A stretch of 64,000 nucleotides of DNA from Pseudomonadota bacterium (GCA_023412805.1 JAEZRM010000028.1:1-64000); one strand, 5' to 3'; positions 8,761 to 17,077 are shown, counted from the first letter of the stretch. Translations and numbers: made by a program. Notes: generated from the sequence alone by a model not told the origin.

Positions 8761-9774
8761 ATGATTTCTCGTCGTCGTGTGCTCGTCGGCTCGTCGGCTG
8801 TTGCCGGCGGGATTATCGGCGCCCCCTTCATTGCGCGGGCCCAGTCCGCCGAGTTCAGCTATAAATACGCCAACAACCTGCCGCTGACGCACCCGATGAA
8901 CGTGCGCGCCCGCGAGATGGCCGAGGCCATCAAAAAGGAAACCAACGGCAAGGTCGAGATCGCCATCTTCCCGAACAACCAGCTCGGCTCCGACACGGAC
9001 ATGCTGAGCCAGGTGCGCTCGGGCGGCATCGAGTTCTTCACGCTCTCGGGTCTCATTCTCTCGACGCTCGTGCCGGCGGCGTCGATCAACGGCATCGGCT
9101 TTGCCTTCCCGAATTACGACACCGTCTGGAAGGCCATGGACGGTGATCTCGGCGCTTTCGTGCGCGGCCAGATCGCGAAGGCCAATCTCGTCGCCATGGA
9201 GAAGATCTGGGACAACGGCTTCCGCCAGACGACGACTTCGACCAAGCCGATCAACACCGTCGACGACTTCAAGGGCATGAAGATCCGCGTGCCCGTCTCG
9301 CCGCTGTGGACGTCCATGTTCAAGGCGCTGGAGTCGGCCCCCGCCTCGATCAACTTCAACGAGGTCTACACCGCGCTGCAGACCAAGGTCGTCGATGCGC
9401 AGGAGAATCCCCTCGCGATCATCTCGACCGCGAAGCTCTTCGAGGTGCAGAAATACTGCTCGCTGACGAACCACATGTGGGACGGCTTCTGGTTCCTCGC
9501 CAACCGCCGCGCCTGGACGGCGCTGCCGGAGGATCTGCAGAAAATCGTGGCCAAGAACATCAACGACGCCGGCATGAAGGAACGCGCCGACGTCGCCCAG
9601 CTCAATGCCGGCCTCCAGAAGGAGCTGGCCGACAAGGGCATGACGTTCAACCAGCCCCAGGCCGACAGCTTCCGCGACAAGCTCCGCTCCGGCGGCTTCT
9701 ATGCCGAGTGGAAGGGCAAGTACGGCGATGAAGCTTGGGCCATCCTCGAGAAGGCTGTCGGCAAGCTCGCCTGA
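8761..9774 (+). CDS. dctP: TRAP transporter substrate-binding protein, DctP family
   Basis: Periplasmic binding protein that delivers a carboxylate-type ligand to the QM permease, 337 aa. The start ATG at 8761 follows a strong AGGAGG. The N-terminus ISRRRVLVGSSAVAGG ... ARA is a Tat-like signal peptide. The DctP fold signatures are HPMNVRAREMAE, GKVEIAIFPNNQLG, and GMKIRVPVSPLWTSM with the conserved Arg that clamps a carboxylate. NEVYTALQTKVVDAQENP is also typical. A perfect hairpin separates it from the permease gene, which would favour more binding protein than permease. Confidence 0.93.
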   Translation: MISRRRVLVGSSAVAGGIIGAPFIARAQSAEFSYKYANNLPLTHPMNVRAREMAEAIKKETNGKVEIAIFPNNQLGSDTDMLSQVRSGGIEFFTLSGLILSTLVPAASINGIGFAFPNYDTVWKAMDGDLGAFVRGQIAKANLVAMEKIWDNGFRQTTTSTKPINTVDDFKGMKIRVPVSPLWTSMFKALESAPASINFNEVYTALQTKVVDAQENPLAIISTAKLFEVQKYCSLTNHMWDGFWFLANRRAWTALPEDLQKIVAKNINDAGMKERADVAQLNAGLQKELADKGMTFNQPQADSFRDKLRSGGFYAEWKGKYGDEAWAILEKAVGKLA

Positions 9775-9792
9775 TCGTACATCACACTCCAA

Positions 9793-9817
9793 CCGCCGCG
9801 TGAGACCCACGCGGCGG
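9793..9817 (+). terminator. Hairpin between dctP and the permease gene
   Basis: Perfect 10-bp inverted repeat CCGCCGCGTG / CACGCGGCGG with loop AGACC, followed by a T/C-rich TCTGCTTTCC. Its position after the binding-protein stop suggests partial termination or protection of the dctP mRNA 3' end. Confidence 0.6.
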
Positions 9818-9840
9818 TCTGCTTTCCGGGGGCGGGCGGC

Positions 9841-11709
9841 ATGGCTGCGACTGACCACACGATCGACATCACCGACTTGAGCGAGAGCCGTGAGCCGCCA
9901 CGCGCGGGCTCGCTCTGGATGAAGCCGATCGAGGTCATTGCCGCCATCCTGCTGGTGGCCATCGTCTGCCTGCTGCTCGCGGGCGTGACCTCGCGCTATG
10001 TCTTCTCGCTGCCGGTCATCTGGATCGACGAGGTCGCCTCGATCTGCTTCCTGTGGCTTGCCATGCTCGGCACGGCCATTGCGCTCGACCGCAACGAGCA
10101 TCTACGCCTGACGATCGTGCTGCGCCTGTTCTCCGAGCCGATGCAACGCTTCCTCGAAACGCTCGGCTGCCTCATTATCGCGACGTTCCTGCTGGCGCTG
10201 CTGCGCCCTGCGGTCGAATACGCGATGGAGGAATGGGCGATCATCACGCCCGCCCTCAACATCCCGAACACTTTCCGCGTCTCCGCGATCCCGTTCGGTT
10301 TCACGACGATGCTCGCGATCGTGCTCGTCTACGCGGCAAAGATATCCCGCCTGCGCGATTTCGTAATCTCGGCCCTTCTGATTGGCGCGGTCGCGTTGAC
10401 GCTCTGGTACTTCATGCCGACGCTGATCCGCGCCGGGAACAGCAAGATCATCATCTTCCTCGTGGTCTTCGTCGCCATCGCGCTCGCCATGGGCGTGCCG
10501 ATCGCCTTCTGCTTCGGCATCGGCACCTTGAGCTATCTCGCCTTTGCGACGCGTGTTTCGACCTTCGTCATGATCGGGCGGATGGACGAGGGCATGTCGC
10601 ATCTCATCCTGATTTCCGTGCCGATCTTCGTGCTGCTCGGCTGCATTCTCGACCAGACCGGCATGGGCAAGGCCATCGTCGATTTCCTCGCCTCACTGCT
10701 CGGCCACGTGAAGGCCGGCATGTCCTACGTGCTGCTCTGCTCGCTCTTCGTCGTGTCGGGCATCTCCGGCTCCAAGGTCTCGGACATGGCGACGGTCGCG
10801 CCGGCGCTCTTTCCGGAGATGAAACGGCGCGGGCACAAACCTCGGGAAATGATCGCCCTATTGGCGACCGGCGCGGCCATGGCCGACACCGTCCCGCCGA
10901 GTATCGTGCTGATCGTGCTCGGCTCGGTGGCGGGCGTGTCGATCGCCGGGCTCTTCACTGCCGGTATCGTGGTCGCGATCGTACTGCTCGCCGCGCTCAT
11001 CGGCCTCGCGCGATGGAAGAGCCGTCATGAGAGCATGGAGGGCGTCCGCCGCGCACCGATGAATGTGGTCGGCTGGACATTGCTGATCGCCGCGCCCGCG
11101 CTTGTGCTGCCCTTCCTCATCCGCAGTGCCGTGACGGGCGGCGTCGCGACCGCCACCGAGGTCTCGACCATTGCCGTGATCTACGCGCTCTTCGTCGGCA
11201 TGGTGCTCTATGGCGGCATCAGCTGGAGCACCTTCTACAAGATGCTCGTCGAGACGGCCTCGCTGACCGGCGCCATCCTCATCATTCTCGGCACCGCGCT
11301 CGCCATGGCCTGGGCCATCACGCAGGCCGGCATCGCTCAGCAGCTCGCGACTCTCATGACTGGTCTGCCGGGCGGCTGGATTTCATTCATGGGCGTGACG
11401 ATCGTCGTGTTCCTCGTGCTTGGCTGCATTCTCGAAGGACTACCGGCGATCGTGCTCATGGCGCCGCTCATGTTCCCGATCGCCAAGCAGCTCGGCATTC
11501 ACGACATCCACTATTCCATGGTGGTCGTGACGGCGATGAACATCGGTCTCATGGCCCCGCCGATCGGGATCGGCTTCTACCTCGCCTGCAAGATCGGGAA
11601 CGTGCCGCCCGACGAGGCCATCGGCGCCATCTGGCCCTACCTCGGCGCCTTGATCATCGGCCTGATCGTGATCGCCGCCGTGCCTTGGATTTCCATTGGT
11701 TTCCTCTGA
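9841..11709 (+). CDS. TRAP transporter fused small and large permease (DctQ-DctM)
   Basis: Inner-membrane permease, 622 aa, with both TRAP subunits in one chain. The DctQ-like part (about residues 25-190, four helices) includes RYVFSLPVIWIDEVASICFLW. A linker helix leads to the DctM domain (about residues 195-622) with VPIFVLLGCILDQTG, SGISGSKVSDMATVAP, ATGAAMADTVPPS and the terminal APPIGIGFYLACKI segment. Solute uptake with the DctP protein is driven by an ion gradient. The ligand is not identifiable; fused QM permeases often carry C4-dicarboxylates, sialic acid or aromatic acids. Confidence 0.93.
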   Translation: MAATDHTIDITDLSESREPPRAGSLWMKPIEVIAAILLVAIVCLLLAGVTSRYVFSLPVIWIDEVASICFLWLAMLGTAIALDRNEHLRLTIVLRLFSEPMQRFLETLGCLIIATFLLALLRPAVEYAMEEWAIITPALNIPNTFRVSAIPFGFTTMLAIVLVYAAKISRLRDFVISALLIGAVALTLWYFMPTLIRAGNSKIIIFLVVFVAIALAMGVPIAFCFGIGTLSYLAFATRVSTFVMIGRMDEGMSHLILISVPIFVLLGCILDQTGMGKAIVDFLASLLGHVKAGMSYVLLCSLFVVSGISGSKVSDMATVAPALFPEMKRRGHKPREMIALLATGAAMADTVPPSIVLIVLGSVAGVSIAGLFTAGIVVAIVLLAALIGLARWKSRHESMEGVRRAPMNVVGWTLLIAAPALVLPFLIRSAVTGGVATATEVSTIAVIYALFVGMVLYGGISWSTFYKMLVETASLTGAILIILGTALAMAWAITQAGIAQQLATLMTGLPGGWISFMGVTIVVFLVLGCILEGLPAIVLMAPLMFPIAKQLGIHDIHYSMVVVTAMNIGLMAPPIGIGFYLACKIGNVPPDEAIGAIWPYLGALIIGLIVIAAVPWISIGFL

Positions 11710-11773
11710 GATCGCGCCCTGACGTCGGCCTGACGAGCCATTGACGACCGAAGCGCACGTTGTCCGAGCCGCT

Positions 11774-11793
11774 CCAAGCGAATGATCGCTTGG
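11774..11793. promoter_or_regulatory. Perfect palindrome upstream of a small membrane-protein gene
   Basis: CCAAGCGA-ATGA-TCGCTTGG, an exact 8-bp inverted repeat with a 4-nt spacer, ending 19 bp before the start codon at 11813. It could be an operator, or a stem-loop in the 5' leader; there is no T-run, so a terminator for the TRAP operon is less likely. Confidence 0.45.
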
Positions 11794-11812
11794 CGCGTTC
11801 GGAGGACGTGCG

Positions 11813-12040
11813 ATGATCCAGAAAGCTGAAAGCAGATCAACTCGGAGCCACCGGCTTACCGGTGAAGCCGTCGGCGCATGGGCGACGATCGGGCTATTTC
11901 TAGCCGTATGGATTCTAGCTTATGCCTTCGCCGTGAATGGTTGGAACATCGCAGGCGACAGGCCGCACGAAGCGGATATCGCGACGGGCTGGCACCAGCT
12001 TGGTGCGCCCGTGGAGGTCGATGTCGCAAAGCGCCGCTAA
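11813..12040 (+). CDS. Small single-pass membrane protein, unknown
   Basis: 75 aa; not recognised. GGAGG lies about 9 bp before the ATG. A basic N-terminus (residues 1-20) is followed by one hydrophobic helix at about residues 22-42 (WATIGLFLAVWILAYAFAV) and a short polar tail, so an N-in membrane anchor is likely. It ends 14 bp before the convergent stop of sdhB. The good ribosome site, clear membrane segment and palindrome upstream support a real gene; no function can be proposed. Confidence 0.55.
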   Translation: MIQKAESRSTRSHRLTGEAVGAWATIGLFLAVWILAYAFAVNGWNIAGDRPHEADIATGWHQLGAPVEVDVAKRR

Positions 12041-12054
12041 GCGCCGTCGCGAAA

Positions 12055-12834
12055 TCAGACTCGCCGCTCCACCATGAGCTTCTTGAGCTCGGCGATGGCC
12101 TTTGCCGGGTTCAGGCCCTTGGGGCAGGCCTTCGAGCAGTTCAGGATGGTGTGGCAGCGATAGAGGCGGAAGGGATCCTCGAGATTGTCGAGGCGCTCGC
12201 CCGTCGCTTCATCGCGCGAGTCGATGACCCAGCGATAGGCCTGCAACAGGATTGCCGGACCGAGATAGCGATCCGAGTTCCACCAGTAGCTCGGACAGGA
12301 TGTCGAGCAGCACGCGCAGAGAATGCATTCGTAGAGGCCGTCGAGTTTCTCGCGGTCCTGGCGGCCCTGGCGCCATTCGCTCGGCGGCGTCGGCGTCGTG
12401 GTCTGCAGCCACGGCTCGATGGATTTGTGCTGCGCGTAGAAATTGGTCATGTCGGGCACGAGGTCCTTCACGACTTCCATGTGCGGCAGCGGATAGATCT
12501 TGACTGGTCCGTTCACGTCCGCAGTCGCCTTGAGGCAGGCGAGCGTATTCGTGCCGTCGATATTCATCGAGCACGAGCCGCAGATGCCTTCGCGGCACGA
12601 GCGGCGGAACGTCAGGGTGGGGTCGATCTCGTTTTTGATCTTGATCAGCGCGTCGAGAACCATGGGCCCGCAGTTCGCCTGATCGACGTAATACGTATCG
12701 AGGCGCGGGTTCTCGGCGTCGTCGGGGCTCCAGCGGTAGATCCGGAATTCCTTCCAGTCGCCTTTGCCTTCAGCTCTGTTCCAGGTCTTGCCGGGGCGGA
12801 CTCGGGAATTCTTCGGAAGCGTAAGTTCGACCAT
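12055..12834 (-). CDS. sdhB: Succinate dehydrogenase iron-sulfur subunit
   Basis: Electron-transfer subunit of respiratory complex II, 259 aa. All three cluster motifs are present: CREGICGSC plus a downstream Cys for [2Fe-2S] (about residues 80-110), CILCACCSTSCPSYW for [4Fe-4S] and CHTILNCSKACPKGLNP for [3Fe-4S]. The N-terminal FRIYRWSPDDAENPRLDTYYVD matches alphaproteobacterial SdhB. Oddly, sdhC, sdhD and sdhA do not adjoin it: upstream is an intrinsic terminator and then an unrelated lipoprotein gene. It must be expressed from its own promoter between 12835 and about 12911. Confidence 0.95.
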   Translation of the reverse strand: MVELTLPKNSRVRPGKTWNRAEGKGDWKEFRIYRWSPDDAENPRLDTYYVDQANCGPMVLDALIKIKNEIDPTLTFRRSCREGICGSCSMNIDGTNTLACLKATADVNGPVKIYPLPHMEVVKDLVPDMTNFYAQHKSIEPWLQTTTPTPPSEWRQGRQDREKLDGLYECILCACCSTSCPSYWWNSDRYLGPAILLQAYRWVIDSRDEATGERLDNLEDPFRLYRCHTILNCSKACPKGLNPAKAIAELKKLMVERRV

Positions 12835-12910
12835 CTGGCAAGCCTTCGCGCTGCGGAGCTCTGTCGCGGCGCGGACTTTTCATTGCTTTGACCGGGCCTG
12901 TCAACGCTAC

Positions 12911-12932
12911 AAAAGGGGCACTGCCATGCCCC
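12911..12932 (-). terminator. Intrinsic terminator of the LpoA-like gene
   Basis: On the minus strand GGGGCA-TGGCAG-TGCCCC followed by TTTTG, 52 bp beyond the stop of the LpoA-like gene. It isolates sdhB from upstream transcription. Confidence 0.7.
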
Positions 12933-12983
12933 AGACGGCCATCTGTGGACGATATCTGAGGTGAAGGCGCCTCGGAGAGCGTC

Positions 12984-14210
12984 TCAGCTCTTGGCGAGAG
13001 CGCTGGTATACAGGCGGCCCGGTTCAGCGGGCCCGCCGTCGATCACGGTGCTGCTGCCGCGGCCCACTTCCAGCACGGCAAGCTCACGGTCGACGAGACC
13101 GCTGGCCTGGAGGCGGAAGCGTCCGTCGATACCACTGAAGCCGCTCGCGCGCGTGAGATTGGCCGCCGCGAACCGGCTGCGCCCTGTCCCGGCCAGTGCC
13201 CCCGCAATACCCACGGCGTCATAGGCGAGGCTCGCGACGCGCGGCGGTTGCGCCCCGTAGGATTTGGCGAATCGCTCGGCGAATGGACGCCAGCCGCGCG
13301 GATCGGGCGCCGCGAACCAGCCACCGGCGAATGCCTTGTCGCGTGTCACGATCGGTGTGTCCCAGCCGCCTGTGCCGAGCAGTCGCACCTGCCTGGTATC
13401 GATGCCCAGATAGGGAATGAAGGGCGCGACCATGGGCAGCACATCTTCGCCACCCGGCAGGAAGAGCGAATCGACGGGCGCATCTGCCGGCGCGGACTTG
13501 ATGACCTCGTGGATCTTGCGGGCGGGCGCGAGCACCGCATTCGTGTTGAGCGCATAGCGCTCGATGGCCATGAGCGTGACGCCCGAGCGCGCCGTGGCAG
13601 CCCTCAGGCTCTGCTCGAGCTGGTCGCCGACCGTATCCTTCGGCAGCAGCGCCACGAGGCGCGAACGCCCCTGACGCGCGGAATAATCCACGATGCGGGA
13701 CACTTCCTGATCGTGCAGGAAGCTCAGCAGATAGACGCCATTTCCCGCGACCGAGCGGTCATTCGAGAAACTGATGATCGGCACGCCGGCCTGGCGGGCG
13801 AGTGGCGCCGCCGCTGCTGTCGCGCGCGAGAACAGCGGCCCGAGGATGATCTCGGCGCCACCGGACAGGGCTTCGCCCACAGCCGCGCGGGCACCTTCCT
13901 CGGTGCCGCGGTCGTCCTTCACCATGAGCTGAAGGCCCGGCTGGTTGAGGTCGAACACCGACAACTCGGCGGCCTGCCGGAGCGCCTTGGCGATAGCGGC
14001 CGTCTGCGGATCGCCACTCGTCGGCAGGATGAGCGCCACCTTGACCGGGTCCTGTGCCGTACCGGTGGCGCCACCGCCCGCAAGCGATCCGGTCGCCGAT
14101 GAGCCCGAGCAGCCGGCCAGAAACTTCGGCAGCGCCAGCGACGTCGCTGCGATGGCAGCGCCGCGTAGCAGGGTTCGGCGGTTCGGACGATGGCGCAGTT
14201 TGGAATCCAT
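12984..14210 (-). CDS. LpoA-like / ABC substrate-binding-like lipoprotein
   Basis: Periplasmic lipoprotein of 408 aa. The N-terminus has RRTLLRG followed by a hydrophobic run and the lipobox LAGC (Cys34), so it is exported and lipidated. The mature part is a type-1 periplasmic-binding fold: VKVALILPTSGDPQTAAIAKALRQ, EIILGPLFSRATAAAAPLARQAGVPIISFSND and a second lobe from about residue 220. Alphaproteobacterial homologues beside rsmI are annotated as penicillin-binding-protein activators related to LpoA, which is the best guess; a true nutrient-binding role is less likely because no permease genes adjoin. Divergent from rsmI. Confidence 0.8.
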   Translation of the reverse strand: MDSKLRHRPNRRTLLRGAAIAATSLALPKFLAGCSGSSATGSLAGGGATGTAQDPVKVALILPTSGDPQTAAIAKALRQAAELSVFDLNQPGLQLMVKDDRGTEEGARAAVGEALSGGAEIILGPLFSRATAAAAPLARQAGVPIISFSNDRSVAGNGVYLLSFLHDQEVSRIVDYSARQGRSRLVALLPKDTVGDQLEQSLRAATARSGVTLMAIERYALNTNAVLAPARKIHEVIKSAPADAPVDSLFLPGGEDVLPMVAPFIPYLGIDTRQVRLLGTGGWDTPIVTRDKAFAGGWFAAPDPRGWRPFAERFAKSYGAQPPRVASLAYDAVGIAGALAGTGRSRFAAANLTRASGFSGIDGRFRLQASGLVDRELAVLEVGRGSSTVIDGGPAEPGRLYTSALAKS

Positions 14211-14369
14211 ACTTGAGTCGATATCGTCTCACAGGTTCCCATAACAGGGCAGATGCGCCACACTCCGCCCGAAATGGCTCCGGAATCAAGCCATCCGCAA
14301 TCTGATCCACGGTGTTTGTCAGCCCGAGGATCAATCGCGGCTCCTGCAACTCATGCTCAAGCGGAACTG

Positions 14370-15320
14370 ATGGCCAAGACGAGCACGCCCGATCGACGGA
14401 GAGGGGACCCGGATGCCGCGGGCTCGGATGCTGCCGTGTCGCGGATCGGGGCGGCGCTCGCCGATCAGGCCACGCGCGAAATGGCCGAGCCCCTCGCTGG
14501 CGGCCTCTACGTCGTCGCGACCCCCATCGGTAATCTCGGCGACATGACCGTCCGTGCCGTGACCACGCTCGCCCGCGCCCATGCCATCCTCTGCGAGGAC
14601 ACCCGCGTCAGCCGCACGCTCCTCGCCCGCTACGCCATCGAGCGCCCGCTCCGCGCCTTCCATGAGCACAACGAGGATGCCGAGCAGGCCCGCATCCTCG
14701 CCGAGCTGGCCGAGGGCCACGCCATCGCGCTCATTTCGGACGCCGGAACCCCGCTGCTCTCCGATCCAGGCTTCAAACTCGTGCGGGCCGTGGTCGCGGC
14801 CGGGCATCCCGTCACCGCCTTGCCCGGCGCCTCAGCCATCCTCGCCGGTCTCGCGATTTCCGGCCTTCCCACGGACGGCTTTTTCTTCGGCGGTTTCCTG
14901 CCGCCGAAGGAGGTCGCCCGCAGGACGCGCCTCGAAACTCTGGCCGCCATTCCTGCCAGCCTCGTCCTGTTCGAATCCCCGAGCCGCATTGCCGACGCGC
15001 TCGCCGATGTCGCAGCCGTCCTTGGAGACCGCGAAGTCGTCGTTGCCCGCGAGCTGACTAAACGCTTCGAGGAAGTGCGACGTGGGCTCGCATCCGTCCT
15101 CGCCGCCGAGTTGGCCGCGAATCCGGTCAAAGGCGAGATCGTTCTTCTCATCGCGCCCGCATCGCCACGCGAGATCGGCGACGCCGAGATCGAGGCCGCC
15201 CTCCGTTCAGCCCTCACGACATCCAGCCTGCGCGATGCCGTGCGCCTCGTGACCGACGATCTCCGTGCGCCCCGCACACGCGTCTACCAGATCGGCCTGC
15301 GCCTCAAGGACGAGACATGA
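14370..15320 (+). CDS. rsmI: 16S rRNA 2'-O-ribose C1402 methyltransferase
   Basis: Methylates the ribose of C1402 in 16S rRNA using S-adenosylmethionine, about 316 aa. The tetrapyrrole-methylase fold is clear from LYVVATPIGNLGDMTVRA, CEDTRVSRTLL, ALISDAGTPLLSDPG, ALPGASAILAGLAISGLP and FFFGGFLPPK. The ATG at 14370 gives an N-terminal extension of about 45 residues before the domain; a later start such as the ATG at about 14481 is possible. Its stop overlaps the start of yraN (ATGA), a common arrangement. Confidence 0.93.
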   Translation: MAKTSTPDRRRGDPDAAGSDAAVSRIGAALADQATREMAEPLAGGLYVVATPIGNLGDMTVRAVTTLARAHAILCEDTRVSRTLLARYAIERPLRAFHEHNEDAEQARILAELAEGHAIALISDAGTPLLSDPGFKLVRAVVAAGHPVTALPGASAILAGLAISGLPTDGFFFGGFLPPKEVARRTRLETLAAIPASLVLFESPSRIADALADVAAVLGDREVVVARELTKRFEEVRRGLASVLAAELAANPVKGEIVLLIAPASPREIGDAEIEAALRSALTTSSLRDAVRLVTDDLRAPRTRVYQIGLRLKDET

Positions 15321-15703
15321 GCCCACCCGGCGCCAGCGATCGCCTCGTCGAGCGCCGCAAACGCCTGAGACATGGCCGATGGGCCGAACTGATGGCAACC
15401 GCACTCCTGCTCGCCAAGGGCTACCGCATTCTGGCCCGCCGCCACGTCACGCCCTACGGCGAAGTGGACATCGTCGCCGCGCGCCGCGACCGCATTGCCT
15501 TCGTCGAGGTCAAGCGCCGCGCGACGATCGCCGACGCCGAAGCCGCGCTCACACCCGCCCAGGGCGATCGCATTGCCCGCGCCGCCGACCATTGGCTCTC
15601 GCGCCATCCTGCGTACCTCGATCGCGAAGTCGGGCTGGATGCCATCCTCGTCACGCCGCGCGGCTGGCCACGCCACATCCCGAATGCACTGGATCGCATG
15701 TAG
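15317..15703 (+). CDS. YraN/UPF0102 family nuclease-like protein
   Basis: 128 aa, full length for the family. It has the restriction-endonuclease-like core: GYRILARRHVTPYGEVDIVAARRD followed by FVEVKRRAT, where the Glu-Asp and ExK residues form the predicted metal site. Start overlaps the rsmI stop, so translation is coupled. The exact cellular role of the family is unsettled; a link to DNA repair or recombination has been suggested. Confidence 0.9.
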   Translation: MSPPGASDRLVERRKRLRHGRWAELMATALLLAKGYRILARRHVTPYGEVDIVAARRDRIAFVEVKRRATIADAEAALTPAQGDRIARAADHWLSRHPAYLDREVGLDAILVTPRGWPRHIPNALDRM

Positions 15704-15710
15704 TGCCATC

Positions 15711-15795
15711 GTTCGTGTCTCCGGCACGAGTGGGCTGCTGCCCACGCCCGCCCGGGGAGACCCCGGACCCCCTTCTTTTTATGGACTTGGAGCGC
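15711..15795 (-). repeat. Triple-hairpin element, copy C (inverted)
   Basis: Read on the minus strand this is homologous to the plus-strand copy at 15868-15960 (shared CCAAGT..ATAAA then GGGTCCGGG). Hairpins: CCGGGG with a 3-nt loop (15752-15766), GTGGGC-TGCT-GCCCAC (15730-15745) and TCGTG/CACGA (15713-15729), the last starting 10 bp after the yraN stop. Confidence 0.65.
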
Positions 15796-15843
15796 CCGCG
15801 AGCGCTCCAGAATCCCCTCTCCCCGCACTTGCGGGGAGAAGGG
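15790..15843. repeat. Centre of the composite palindrome, with a CTCTCCCC dyad
   Basis: GGAGCGC/GCGCTCC stem at 15790-15809, then CCCTCTCCCCGC-ACTT-GCGGGGAGAAGGG (15815-15843). It lies between the two inverted triple-hairpin copies, giving a REPIN-like layout over about 250 bp with no coding sequence. Confidence 0.6.
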
Positions 15844-15867
15844 ACTGCGGTGTGCTCTGCGCGAGCG

Positions 15868-15960
15868 TCCAAGTGAATAAAGGCGGGTGGGTCCGGGAGG
15901 GTGTCCCTCCCGGCGGGAGCGCGAGGGCTGGCCCTCGTCGCGCCAGAGGCGCGAGTTCGC
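15868..15960 (+). repeat. Triple-hairpin element, copy D
   Basis: A 9-bp stem closing a TGT loop (15893-15913, CCGGGAGGG / CCCTCCCGG), CGAGGGC-TG-GCCCTCG (15922-15937) and TCGCGCC-AGA-GGCGCGA (15938-15954). Relative to copy B at 895-980 the stem ends change C-G to T-A, a compensatory change. The remainder of the gap to the gene at 16034 shows nothing further. Confidence 0.7.
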
Positions 15961-16033
15961 CAGAGGTGTTCGGTGAACCAATATTCGTCGCGAGGCATTT
16001 CGGCTAGTTTGGCTCGCCCTCAGGAGCGCACGC

Positions 16034-16669
16034 GTGCCGACCGAACCGCCACCACCACAACCGAGCCGCGGTCCGCGCTTCGCCAATTCGCGCGTCACGC
16101 GGCTGACGCTGCGCACCCTCCGCGCCCTGGCGATGGGCGCGCGACTGCTTCTGCAAACGCTCGTCGCGCTCATCATCATCTTCGAGGAATGGGGCTGGCG
16201 ACCGCTCGCGGCGGCACTGGCGCAGCTTGCGCGCCTCAAGCCGATCGCCTGGACCGAGGCGCGTATCCAGCGCCTGCCGCCCTATGGCGCGCTGCTCGTG
16301 TTCGGCGCGCCATCCATTCTCATTCTGCCGCTGAAGCTGCTCGCGGTGTTCCTCATCGCCTCGGGGCGCGAACTGGAAGCGACGCTGCTCTTCATCGGCG
16401 CCAAGGTCGTTGGTACGGCGATCGTGGCGCGGCTCTTCCAGCTCACGGAAGCGCAGCTTCTGCGCATTCCATGGTTCGCGTGGGCCTACGGATACTTCAT
16501 GCCGTGGAAGGAGGCGCTGACGGCCTGGGTGCGGGCGTCGTGGCCCTGGCGCTATGGACGCGTCGTGAAGGAGCGCGTGCGACGCGCACTCAAGCCGATC
16601 ACGACCGCGGTTCGCACGGAAGCGACGCGGATCGTCGCGCGTGTTCGGGGCTGGTTAGGCCGCGCCTGA
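16034..16669 (+). CDS. Conserved hypothetical membrane protein
   Basis: 211 aa; family not identified with certainty. The start is GTG at 16034 with AGGAG upstream. A Pro-rich N-terminus is followed by hydrophobic segments at about residues 33-52 (LLQTLVALIIIFEEWGW) and 85-125 (YGALLVFGAPSILILPLKLLAVFLI, then LLFIGAKVVGTAIVARLF). The tail is basic (residues 165-211). It converges on atpC with only 6 bp between stops. The sequence composition is like its neighbours, so it is a native membrane protein of unknown role. Confidence 0.7.
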   Translation: MPTEPPPPQPSRGPRFANSRVTRLTLRTLRALAMGARLLLQTLVALIIIFEEWGWRPLAAALAQLARLKPIAWTEARIQRLPPYGALLVFGAPSILILPLKLLAVFLIASGRELEATLLFIGAKVVGTAIVARLFQLTEAQLLRIPWFAWAYGYFMPWKEALTAWVRASWPWRYGRVVKERVRRALKPITTAVRTEATRIVARVRGWLGRA

Positions 16670-16675
16670 TCTCGA

Positions 16676-17077
16676 TCAGGCGGCAGCGCGCGCGTCGAGC
16701 GACTTGAGCGCGGCAAGGGCGTCGTTCGCAAGCATGCGGCCCATATCGTCGGTGGCTGTCGCCAGCATCTGTTCGGCAATGCGCAACTCTTCGGCGATCT
16801 GCCCTGGCTGGGCGGCGGCGATATCGACGAGGTTCTGCGCGAGGATGGTGAGCTGGGTCGGATCGACTTCGGCAAAACCACCACGAACATAGATGCGGCG
16901 GCGGCTCGAGCCCTGCTGAATGTCGAGGATGCCGGGACGAAGCGCGCTGATCACCGGCGCGTGGCCGGCAAGGACGGTGAAATCGCCTTCGAGGCCCGGC
17001 ACGATGACCTCCGTGGCCTCCCCAGAGAGAAGCACCCGCTCGGGGCTCACGAGTTCGATCTTGAAAGTGCCTGCCAT
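16676..17077 (-). CDS. atpC: F1-ATPase epsilon subunit
   Basis: Central-stalk subunit that couples rotation and can inhibit ATP hydrolysis, 133 aa. The beta-sandwich domain begins FKIELVSPERVLLSGEATEVIVPGLEGDFTVLAGHAP, the hallmark of AtpC. A C-terminal helical hairpin (about residues 90-130) is present. It is the last gene of the atp operon and is separated from atpD by a small zinc-ribbon-like gene. Confidence 0.96.
   Translation of the reverse strand: MAGTFKIELVSPERVLLSGEATEVIVPGLEGDFTVLAGHAPVISALRPGILDIQQGSSRRRIYVRGGFAEVDPTQLTILAQNLVDIAAAQPGQIAEELRIAEQMLATATDDMGRMLANDALAALKSLDARAAA

Noticed and set aside
15704..16033. Insertion sequence remnant between yraN and the membrane protein gene
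   Set aside because: No transposase fragment; only hairpin elements of the intergenic repeat families.
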